Origin: an uncultured Alcaligenaceae bacterium
GTDB lineage: Bacteria > Pseudomonadota > Gammaproteobacteria > Burkholderiales > Burkholderiaceae_B
Reading direction: 5' to 3'
NCBI GenBank assembly: GCA_937897265.1
Contig: CALCPT010000299.1
Location: forward strand, 1-5,131
DNA length: 5,131 bases
Numbering within the stretch: position 1 is the stretch's first letter; each line of letters begins with the position of its first letter. The notes below the pieces were generated by a model, which was given only the letters and a program-made list of their open reading frames with translations, did no database searches and had not been told where the DNA came from. Position numbers and translations under genes: made by a program. Positions 1 through 5,131 of this stretch are shown here, in pieces.

Positions 1-212
1 CGCTGACAGCCTACCGGCCTGAAGAAAAAGACAAGGCCCAAGGCGCAATTAATTTCTTTGTGTTCACGACCATGGCGATCACCTCGTTTAGCTCAGGCGC
101 TCTCGTTACCACGAATGGCTGGTCATTCTTGAATGCTGGGTCGTTGGTTCCGGTCTTGATTACAGGCTTTGCTTTGTTTTGGCTAACGCGCACAAAAAAG
201 AAGGCTGTCTAA
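1..212 (+). CDS. C-terminal part of a membrane transporter, probably MFS (5' end outside window)
   Basis: The frame beginning at base 3 is open from the left edge to the TAA at 210-212 and gives 69 residues. The fragment starts with a polar, charged loop (LTAYRPEEKDKAQG). Two hydrophobic stretches follow, roughly residues 16-36 and 41-60, joined by a short NGW-containing turn. It ends in a basic tail (RTKKKAV). This is how the last two helices (TM11-12) and the cytoplasmic tail of a 12-helix major facilitator transporter look, and the loop wording resembles bacterial MFS permeases I have seen. The substrate cannot be told from this part. The double hairpin that follows fits the end of a transcript. 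MFS is a family-level guess; another polytopic permease is possible, but a membrane protein C-terminus is well supported. Confidence 0.72.
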   Translation, partial: LTAYRPEEKDKAQGAINFFVFTTMAITSFSSGALVTTNGWSFLNAGSLVPVLITGFALFWLTRTKKKAV

Positions 213-233
213 ACTAACCCAAAAAATCGTCAC

Positions 234-258
234 TGAGTCTGCCCATTCGACAGACTCA
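234..258 (+). repeat. Perfect 8-bp inverted repeat (hairpin 1)
   Basis: TGAGTCTG (234-241) and CAGACTCA (251-258) are exact reverse complements around a 9-base loop. The hairpin lies 21 bases after the transporter stop codon. It is followed on the + strand by an A-run rather than a T-run, so on its own it is not a canonical + strand terminator. It may support the terminator just downstream, protect the mRNA 3' end, or compete with the second hairpin. Confidence 0.6.
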
Positions 259-299
259 AAAAAACGCCAAGATTAGGTTGTCGAATCTTGGCATTTTTT
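258..299. terminator. Bidirectional rho-independent terminator
   Basis: GCCAAGATT (266-274) and AATCTTGGC (284-292) form a perfect 9-bp stem around a 9-base loop. On the + strand the stem is followed by A and six Ts (294-299). On the - strand it is followed by the complement of the A-run at 258-264, giving seven Ts after a short offset. It can therefore end the transporter transcript from the left and the methyltransferase-monooxygenase transcript from the right. The latter would carry about 110 bases of 3' untranslated sequence after the monooxygenase stop. Confidence 0.88.
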
Positions 300-312
300 A
301 TGACACTCAGCG

Positions 313-409
313 TCAAAGAAAGTATCGTTTGGCAGACTCGCGGCAGGCTTCTTCGCAAAAGTAACGCAATAAGATCTGCTATTTTTTTGCAGTAGAAGCA
401 GCCGTGCAA
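313..409 (-). other. Possible degraded zinc-finger coding remnant
   Basis: Between the monooxygenase stop and the terminator, two - strand frames carry cysteine-rich pieces. Directly after the TGA at 410-412, in the same frame, is LHGCFYCKK, with a CxxC pair at 389-400. In another frame, RYFCEEACRESAKRYFL ends at a TGA at 313-315. Together they resemble the CxxC plus FCxxxC pattern of TRASH/YHS-like zinc fingers. They are not in one frame, a TAG at 379-381 interrupts the second frame, and no good start or ribosome binding site is visible. It could be a decayed small gene, a sequencing frameshift, or chance. Confidence 0.2.
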
Positions 410-718
410 TCAGGTTGGAGACAACAGATGAATCACGCGGCTGGCAATAAACTCTTTCGTCTTGGCAGCATAGGCCGCCATGTGGGGCGCGGTTGAGTGG
501 GCCTTCAAAGCGTCCATGCTTTCCCATTTTTCAATCACAACAAACGTATCCGGGCCCCAAGGCGTTTGGATAGCTGGTGCGTTTTCGGCATCAATCGCGG
601 CACCGTACTCGATACAGCCCTGCTCAGCTTTGACCGCTGGTACGTTGGCACGAAAATGCGTCAAAATCGAATCGCGCATGCTAGGCTTGGCTGTAATCAC
701 TGCTAACACGTGAATCAT
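410..718 (-). CDS. ABM-domain monooxygenase, YgiN-like putative quinol monooxygenase
   Basis: This 102-residue protein has the size and layout of a single antibiotic-biosynthesis-monooxygenase (ABM) ferredoxin-like domain. It starts with a beta strand (IHVLAVITAKP, 2-12). The family-typical QGCIEYG turn lies at 33-39, the TFVVIEKWES strand at 58-67, and ALKAHSTAPHM at 70-80, where the conserved histidine region lies. Relatives are small homodimeric cytoplasmic enzymes that oxidise quinol or polyphenol substrates without metal or cofactor, but many members have no proven activity. The ATG at 716-718 is chosen because AAGGAG (complement of 726-731) lies 7 bases upstream and the domain begins at once. 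It follows the methyltransferase gene by 18 bases on the same strand and is probably cotranscribed with it. The fold is well supported; the reaction is inferred from the family. Confidence 0.88.
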   Translation of the reverse strand: MIHVLAVITAKPSMRDSILTHFRANVPAVKAEQGCIEYGAAIDAENAPAIQTPWGPDTFVVIEKWESMDALKAHSTAPHMAAYAAKTKEFIASRVIHLLSPT

Positions 719-736
719 GGTGTGGCTCCTTTATGG

Positions 737-1666
737 TTATTTAGAACTTTCATCAACAATCTGCCCGCCATCATACCCGCAGGCGATCCGGCCAAGCGCG
801 ATCCGCATCTCGGGCGAACTGACCTGATCAAATGCGGATACATCACCCGCACGCTTGCCTCGCGCAAGAATATCGAGCAATACCTCTTGATCCAAATGCG
901 GCAACGCAGCCCAAAAACCACGACCTAACTGCTGCGCCAATACAAAGTCGGGATGATTCGCCTGCTCGGGCGCACGGCCAATTTCGTACATGTGAGTCAC
1001 ATCGTCCCACGGTGCACGCTCAGCTGGCAAGCGGTCAAAAATCTCTGGGCACTCTTGCGCAACGTAAAACCGGTTCAACGTATCAAACAGGCGAAATTGA
1101 TAACCGTTCGCCAACAGCAACGGCTCGTAAGCGTCCCACGCTGGCTCGCCCTTGCCGGGGGTCACAGCCTCAGCCACGATCACTTTAGGGCGATAACGAT
1201 TAAAGTCGTTGCCCGCCAACACGTCGCTTTCAGCCCCTTCGACATCAATCTTTAAAAAATCAATGTTCTGCACTTGGTGCTGCTCGCAAAGCTTTGCCAA
1301 GGTCAGCATGGGTAACGACAAGCGCTGATAGTCTGCGCCAAACTCTTTGGCAACATCAGCATGCAGTTCGATGGTGGTTGAAAAACCATGTAAGCGATTG
1401 ACATGAAAAAAATCAACTTCGCCAACCTCGCGCCCAACCAAGCCTTGATAGAGCGTATCGCGTGGTCGAATTTTTTTGTACAACGCCGCCAACTCAGGGA
1501 TCGGCTCTGCAACGATACCGCTCCAGCCACGCTCGTAAAACCAAAGTGAAACGTTGTCGGCAACCGGGTGGCCAGCCCCGATATCGATATAAAAACCTCG
1601 CTCTTGCCCAGCAAAGGCCAGCGCAAGGTGGTAATCCTCGAGGTTTTGGGTATATGACAGTGGCAT
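737..1666 (-). CDS. FkbM family SAM-dependent methyltransferase
   Basis: This 309-residue protein opens with LSYTQNLEDYHLALAF (3-18), the usual N-terminus of stand-alone FkbM-like proteins, which supports the ATG at 1664-1666. The SAM-binding glycine motif is at 25-31 (FYIDIGA), followed by FYERGWSG (43-50) and the AEP strand (53-55). Later come the MLTLAKL helix (120-126), the diagnostic IDFLKIDVEGAE block (135-146), the RPKVIVAEA strand (159-167) and LFDTLNRFYVA (193-203). FkbM enzymes O-methylate sugars, glycans or small molecules; the acceptor cannot be told here and no glycan gene is in view. Residues from about 215 to 309 form a C-terminal region outside the usual core that I do not recognise. 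There is no signal peptide or membrane segment. The ribosome binding site is weak (TAGG, 8 bases upstream). It leads a two-gene unit with the ABM monooxygenase. Confidence 0.93.
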   Translation of the reverse strand: MPLSYTQNLEDYHLALAFAGQERGFYIDIGAGHPVADNVSLWFYERGWSGIVAEPIPELAALYKKIRPRDTLYQGLVGREVGEVDFFHVNRLHGFSTTIELHADVAKEFGADYQRLSLPMLTLAKLCEQHQVQNIDFLKIDVEGAESDVLAGNDFNRYRPKVIVAEAVTPGKGEPAWDAYEPLLLANGYQFRLFDTLNRFYVAQECPEIFDRLPAERAPWDDVTHMYEIGRAPEQANHPDFVLAQQLGRGFWAALPHLDQEVLLDILARGKRAGDVSAFDQVSSPEMRIALGRIACGYDGGQIVDESSK

Positions 1667-1742
1667 ATGCTGAGCCTAGATAGTGGTGCGAGAGACACGA
1701 AAATAGTGCGATAAACTGCATCATACTCAAAGGTTAACCAAC
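1667..1742. promoter_or_regulatory. Divergent intergenic region with presumed promoters
   Basis: These 76 bases separate the starts of two diverging genes, so they should hold promoters for both units. AAAGG at 1729-1733 is a good ribosome binding site 9 bases before the ATG of the rightward gene. A weak - strand candidate promoter has TTGAGT (complement of 1724-1729) followed after 16 bases by CACTAT. No convincing + strand -35/-10 pair or operator palindrome stands out. The role is inferred from position. Confidence 0.4.
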
Positions 1743-2765
1743 ATGTCTCTACCTTCTAACGCCCTGACCTCGCTGCCAGAACACATCCCACTGCAAGACG
1801 AGCTCCCTTTTCATACACTCAGGTTTAGATCCCCGTTGCCGGGCCCGCGTTTAATCATCACGGCAGCAGTCCACGGCAATGAGACCTGTGGCACCTTTGC
1901 GCTTAAGCGTCTTGCGCAACAAATTGAAACGGGCGAAATTAAACTGCTGTGTGGCGTCTTAACGTTAGTGCCTGTCACCAATCCCAAGGCCTACCGCTTG
2001 CAACGGCGTGCCGGCGATCGCAATTTAAATCGACGACTCGCCCCGGTTGCAACACCAACAGAATACGAAGATCATCTTGCCAACTGGCTTTGCCCCTTGC
2101 TAGCCGAGCATGATGGCTTGTTAGATTTACACTCGTTTCAAAGTGGCGACCGCGCCTTTGCCTTGTTTGGCCCAGCGAATAATACCGGCACACTCGAGCC
2201 GTTTTCACAAGCCAGCACTGAAGAGGCGCTGGTTCAACGCTTAGGCTGCAATCGCTTTGTATACGGTTGGCTCGACACCTACGCTAAAGGTATCAAGCGG
2301 CGCGCACTCGAGGTGCAAGCCGGGCGCTTTACCGCAGACTCAGTGGATATCGAGACGGCCTACGGCGTGGGCACAACCGAATATATGCGCTCACAAGGCG
2401 GCTGGGCGATCACCCTTGAGTGTGGGCAACATGACGACATTGGTGGTCGTGACATCGCCTATCAGGCCGTGTTGAACACCTTAATACAAGTTGGTTTAAT
2501 CCAAGGCGCCGCCCCCAAACCCGCGACCGACTTTGAGGTACTGGGACTGTACGAAGTCTTTGATCGCTTTCATGCAGACGATCAGTTTGCTCAAGTCTGG
2601 AAAAGCTTTGATCCAATCGCCAAAGATAGCTTAATAGGTACGCGCGCCGACGGCACCGAGCTGCGTGCCGAACAAGACTGTTTTATTGTGTTTCCGAACA
2701 GCAAGTCACAACCCGGACAAGAGTGGTTTTATCTGGCGCGTGCTGGCGGGCGCCTCGGGCGCTAA
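1743..2765 (+). CDS. Succinylglutamate desuccinylase/aspartoacylase family zinc hydrolase (M14)
   Basis: This 340-residue protein is a predicted cytoplasmic zinc-dependent amide hydrolase of the AstE/ASPA branch of the M14 carboxypeptidases. The zinc ligands are visible: H44 and E47 in AAVHGNE, and H130 in LLDLHS. The [10 protein letters not shown] segment (80-89) leads into DRNLNR (92-97), whose N96 and R97 match the substrate-binding DLNR motif of aspartoacylase. E226 in TLECG is the catalytic glutamate. The C-terminal part (about 264-333) is the small beta domain of the family. AstE removes succinate from N-succinylglutamate and ASPA removes acetate from N-acetylaspartate; no other arginine-succinyltransferase pathway gene is in view, so I do not name it astE. 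The start has a good ribosome binding site (AAAGG, 9-base spacing). The stop lies 2 bases before the ATPase gene, so the three rightward genes are very likely one operon. Confidence 0.9.
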   Translation: MSLPSNALTSLPEHIPLQDELPFHTLRFRSPLPGPRLIITAAVHGNETCGTFALKRLAQQIETGEIKLLCGVLTLVPVTNPKAYRLQRRAGDRNLNRRLAPVATPTEYEDHLANWLCPLLAEHDGLLDLHSFQSGDRAFALFGPANNTGTLEPFSQASTEEALVQRLGCNRFVYGWLDTYAKGIKRRALEVQAGRFTADSVDIETAYGVGTTEYMRSQGGWAITLECGQHDDIGGRDIAYQAVLNTLIQVGLIQGAAPKPATDFEVLGLYEVFDRFHADDQFAQVWKSFDPIAKDSLIGTRADGTELRAEQDCFIVFPNSKSQPGQEWFYLARAGGRLGR

Positions 2766-2767
2766 CC

Positions 2768-3700
2768 ATGATCAACATTTCGAACGTTTCAAAGACTTAC
2801 GCGACAGGGTTTAGCGCTTTAACAAATATCAACCTTGAGGTCAGACAAGGCGAGATCTTTGCCTTGCTTGGTCCAAATGGTGCGGGCAAAACTACCCTAA
2901 TTAGCTTGATCTGTGGCATCGTCACGCCAAGCACCGGCACTGTCACCATTGATGGCTTTGACCATATCAAGCAATACCGACAAGCCAGAGCGCGCGTGGG
3001 CCTCGTGCCACAAGAGATTTCGACTGATATGTTCGAAACTGTTTGGAACACGGTCAGCTTTAGCCGTGGCCTCTTTGGCAAACCCTCTAACCCAGCTTTA
3101 ATCGAAAAAATACTGAAAGACTTATCGCTTTGGGATAAAAAAGATAGCAAGATTATTCGGTTGTCGGGTGGCATGAAGCGTCGGGTCATGATCGCGAAGG
3201 CACTGTCGCATGAACCTCGGGTGTTATTTCTGGACGAACCCACGGCGGGCGTTGACGTAAGTTTAAGGCGCGACATGTGGCAGTTGGTCAAAGCCTTGAA
3301 ACAAACTGGCGTCACCATCATTTTGACGACGCATTACATTGAAGAGGCCGAAGAAATGGCCGATCGCATTGGCATCATTACGAAAGGCAAGATCCTTCTG
3401 GTTGAAGAGACCAGCCAGTTAATGAAAAAACTCGGTAAGAAAGAGTTGGTATTACAACTAACGAATCCCCTGAGCGCAATCCCCGTCGAGCTCGACAACG
3501 CCGGCTTGTCGCTTGCTAACGATGGCCATGAACTGATTTACACCTACGATGCCACTAACAACGATATTGGTATTGCAGAGCTACTCACACGGCTGGGCCA
3601 GGCCAATATCCACTTCAAAGACTTGCATACAACTGAAAGTTCGCTTGAAGATATTTTCGTGAGTCTGACCTCAAGCAAACATGAGGTTGAACAATCATGA
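2768..3700 (+). CDS. yadG: ABC transporter ATP-binding protein, YadG-like
   Basis: This 310-residue cytoplasmic ATPase would power the permease encoded next to it. All nucleotide-binding motifs are intact: Walker [10 protein letters not shown] (35-43), Q-loop Q82 in VGLVPQE, signature LSGGMKRR (132-139), Walker B VLFLDEP (152-158), D-loop AGVD (160-163) and switch H189 in LTTHY. The [17 protein letters not shown] and EPTAGVD-RR-MW wording, the LEDIFVSL end and the length closely match E. coli YadG (308 aa). YadGH is an ABC-2 type exporter-like pair of unproven substrate. The ATG at 2768 is preferred to an in-frame GTG at 2723 because [11 protein letters not shown] is where the ABC domain normally begins. 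No Shine-Dalgarno sequence precedes this ATG, so translation probably depends on ribosomes finishing the hydrolase gene 2 bases upstream. It overlaps the permease gene by ATGA. Confidence 0.94.
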   Translation: MINISNVSKTYATGFSALTNINLEVRQGEIFALLGPNGAGKTTLISLICGIVTPSTGTVTIDGFDHIKQYRQARARVGLVPQEISTDMFETVWNTVSFSRGLFGKPSNPALIEKILKDLSLWDKKDSKIIRLSGGMKRRVMIAKALSHEPRVLFLDEPTAGVDVSLRRDMWQLVKALKQTGVTIILTTHYIEEAEEMADRIGIITKGKILLVEETSQLMKKLGKKELVLQLTNPLSAIPVELDNAGLSLANDGHELIYTYDATNNDIGIAELLTRLGQANIHFKDLHTTESSLEDIFVSLTSSKHEVEQS

Positions 3701-4464
3701 ACTTAAATATTCACGCCATTCGTGCAATTTTCAATTTCGAGATGTCTAGGACACTGCGCACGTTAATGCAAAGTGTGATCGCACCGGTCATTTCAACATC
3801 TTTGTACTTCGTCGTATTCGGGGCCGCCATCGGCTCGCGCATGACCGATATTGACGGAGTCAGCTATGGCTCGTTCATTGTGCCGGGCTTAATCATGCTG
3901 TCGCTCTTGACCCAAAGTATTTCGAACGCGTCCTTCGGTATTTATTTTCCAAAATTTACTGGCACGATCTATGAGCTGCTCTCTGCACCGATCTCGCACT
4001 TTGAAATCGTCTTAAGCTATGTTGGTGCGGCCAGTGTGAAATCCATTTTTCTGGGTCTAATTATTTTAGCCACCGCGACGCTATTTGTCCCCTTACGCAT
4101 CGCACATCCGTTTTGGATGCTGTTTTTTTTACTTGGCACTTCAATCACTTTTAGCTTACTAGGCTTCATCATCGGCATCTGGGCTGATAGCTTTGAAAAG
4201 CTACAGGTGGTGCCCCTCTTAATCATTACGCCTTTGACGTTCTTAGGCGGCAGTTTTTACTCGCTAGATTTACTGCCACCCTTTTGGCAAAACGTCGCGC
4301 TGCTCAATCCCGTTGTCTACCTCATTAGTGGGTTTCGCTGGAGTTTTTATGACGTTGGCGATGTGAGCATCGAACTGAGCGTTGCAATGATGCTGTTTTT
4401 CTTAAGCGCTTGCGTGGCAGTCATCGCGTGGATATTTAAGACTGGCTACAAACTGAAAAACTAG
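3697..4464 (+). CDS. yadH: ABC-2 type transporter permease, YadH-like
   Basis: This 255-residue inner-membrane protein is the partner of the preceding ATPase. It has about six predicted membrane segments, near residues 24-45, 58-78, 104-130, 138-162, 170-190 and 228-248, after a short amphipathic N-terminus. Typical ABC-2 features are the [12 protein letters not shown] segment (60-71), the [15 protein letters not shown] coupling region (86-100), and the conserved [20 protein letters not shown] loop with [14 protein letters not shown] (178-215). Length and wording fit E. coli YadH (about 256 aa). Proteins of this type usually export drugs, lipids or polysaccharides, but YadGH's substrate is not known to me. 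The ATG shares ATGA with the stop of the ATPase gene, and TGAGG (3682-3686) lies 10 bases upstream. No clear terminator is seen after the stop. Confidence 0.93.
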   Translation: MNLNIHAIRAIFNFEMSRTLRTLMQSVIAPVISTSLYFVVFGAAIGSRMTDIDGVSYGSFIVPGLIMLSLLTQSISNASFGIYFPKFTGTIYELLSAPISHFEIVLSYVGAASVKSIFLGLIILATATLFVPLRIAHPFWMLFFLLGTSITFSLLGFIIGIWADSFEKLQVVPLLIITPLTFLGGSFYSLDLLPPFWQNVALLNPVVYLISGFRWSFYDVGDVSIELSVAMMLFFLSACVAVIAWIFKTGYKLKN

Positions 4465-4551
4465 CTCTTCGTTCGTGCAGCGACAACAGGCGCCATACAG
4501 CTGTCACACGAGCAAATCACTCTAGTCATCGCTCGCGATCTCTGCGGTTGT

Positions 4552-5131
4552 TCATTGCGTAGCGCCATGCGCAGCTAACCACTCGGTCATGACGGCCGTA
4601 CCTTGAAGAAAATCATCAATCGACATCTCTTCGTCGGGATGGTGACTACCGTTTGGGTTGCGAATAAAGACAAAACCAAAGGGTATGCCAGCGGCACAAA
4701 ACGCTGCAGAATCGTGCGAAGCGGGGCTAGGAAGATCGCAGACCTTTAAGTCTAGACGCTTGGCACAGTCTCGCAATTGCTGAGTAATTGTGGGGTCGGC
4801 CTTGGCGACTTTAGACGAGGCGCGCACACCAAAATCAAATTTCACACCACGTTTTTGTTCAATCCGACCAACAATAGTCATGAGCTCTTGCTCTAACTCT
4901 GCCACGTCGGCGTCATCGTAGGCTCTAATATCTAAACTAAATTGAAACTCGCCAGGTACGATTGTCATACCGTGACGAGCAGGATTCGTTTGAAATTCGC
5001 CAAAGGTGCAGGCCATTAAACGCCCAGCAGTTTCCCATTGCTGCCATAACGCGTCAAGCGCAACCGATAAGTCTGCAGCGGCTAAGCCAGCATCGTGTCG
5101 AAAGCGGCGACCCAGCCCGACATGACCATAT
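4552..5131 (-). CDS. M20 family zinc amidohydrolase, hydantoinase/N-carbamoylase type (N-terminus outside window)
   Basis: The frame is open from the right edge to the TGA at 4552-4554 and gives 192 residues, roughly the C-terminal half of a usual ~410-residue enzyme. An internal ATG at 5016 is not the start, because family sequence continues upstream of it. The fragment begins in the lid (dimerisation) domain with GHVG, whose H3 matches the lid histidine of the HxG motif in carbamoylases, then RRFRHDAGLAAADL. Further on are the strand FQFSLDIRAYD (62-72, with R69), PSPASHDSAAF (134-144), and the metal-binding GSHHPDE (161-167) followed by SIDDFLQGTAVMTEWL. Relatives hydrolyse N-carbamoyl amino acids, ureidoglycine/allantoate or similar linear amides; the substrate here is undetermined. 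It is convergent with the permease gene, 87 bases away, so it belongs to a separate transcript. Confidence 0.88.
   Translation of the reverse strand, partial: YGHVGLGRRFRHDAGLAAADLSVALDALWQQWETAGRLMACTFGEFQTNPARHGMTIVPGEFQFSLDIRAYDDADVAELEQELMTIVGRIEQKRGVKFDFGVRASSKVAKADPTITQQLRDCAKRLDLKVCDLPSPASHDSAAFCAAGIPFGFVFIRNPNGSHHPDEEMSIDDFLQGTAVMTEWLAAHGATQ

Noticed and set aside
832..1255. Overlapping + strand open frames of 100-118 codons
   Set aside because: Both are antisense to the FkbM coding sequence; they have no ribosome binding site of note and a low-complexity, basic composition typical of shadows.
1303..1698. Second - strand open frame of about 131 codons overlapping the methyltransferase
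   Set aside because: It lies in another frame of the well-supported FkbM gene and its translation shows no coherent domain.
2723..2767. GTG at 2723 as start of the ATPase
   Set aside because: The 15 extra residues are unlike any ABC N-terminus, and the sequence from the ATG at 2768 begins exactly where YadG-like proteins begin. Kept only as an alternative in the findings.
2797..3321. Long open frame on the - strand (about 174 codons) opposite the ATPase gene
   Set aside because: It is the antisense of an intact ABC ATPase gene with every catalytic motif, and its translation has no recognisable domain.
4465..4551. Terminator between the convergent permease and amidohydrolase genes
   Set aside because: The best inverted repeat is CGAGC/GCTCG with a loop of about 17 bases and no T-run on either side, too weak to call.
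1..5131. CRISPR array, insertion sequence, tRNA/rRNA, integrase or toxin-antitoxin pair
   Set aside because: No periodic repeats, transposase motifs, RNA-gene signatures or small paired toxin-like genes are visible; the window is almost filled by recognisable metabolic and transport genes.

Overview
The window reads as an ordinary stretch of a gammaproteobacterial chromosome. The best taxonomic hint is an ABC transporter pair whose ATPase (310 aa) and permease (255 aa) match E. coli YadG and YadH in size, order and motifs. Base composition looks balanced and even across the window. There is no transposase, integrase, tRNA, rRNA or CRISPR repeat. An environmental, possibly marine, gammaproteobacterium is my inference; genus cannot be given.

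Layout from left to right. (1) The last 69 codons of a membrane transporter, probably MFS, run off the left edge on the + strand. It is followed by two closely spaced hairpins, the second with T-runs on both strands, which should terminate transcription from both sides. (2) On the - strand, a two-gene unit runs from 1666 down to 410: a FkbM-type SAM-dependent methyltransferase, then, 18 bases on, a small ABM-fold (YgiN-like) monooxygenase. (3) A 76-base divergent intergenic region should hold promoters for this unit and the next. (4) On the + strand, a three-gene unit runs from 1743 to 4464: a zinc-dependent M14 succinylglutamate desuccinylase/aspartoacylase-family enzyme, then after 2 bases a YadG-like ATPase, then with a 4-base ATGA overlap a YadH-like permease. 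The spacing implies translational coupling. (5) Convergent on the - strand is the C-terminal part of an M20 amidohydrolase of the hydantoinase/N-carbamoylase type, which runs off the right edge.

Functionally the window holds a methyltransferase, a possible quinol monooxygenase, two amide-bond hydrolases and an exporter-type ABC system. The only strong physical link is the hydrolase-ATPase-permease unit; the substrate of that transporter is unknown. I see no clear evidence of a new defence or mobile system. The most unusual small-scale signals are the paired hairpins with mutually complementary segments near 234-299, and two cysteine-rich zinc-finger-like fragments in different frames at 313-409.
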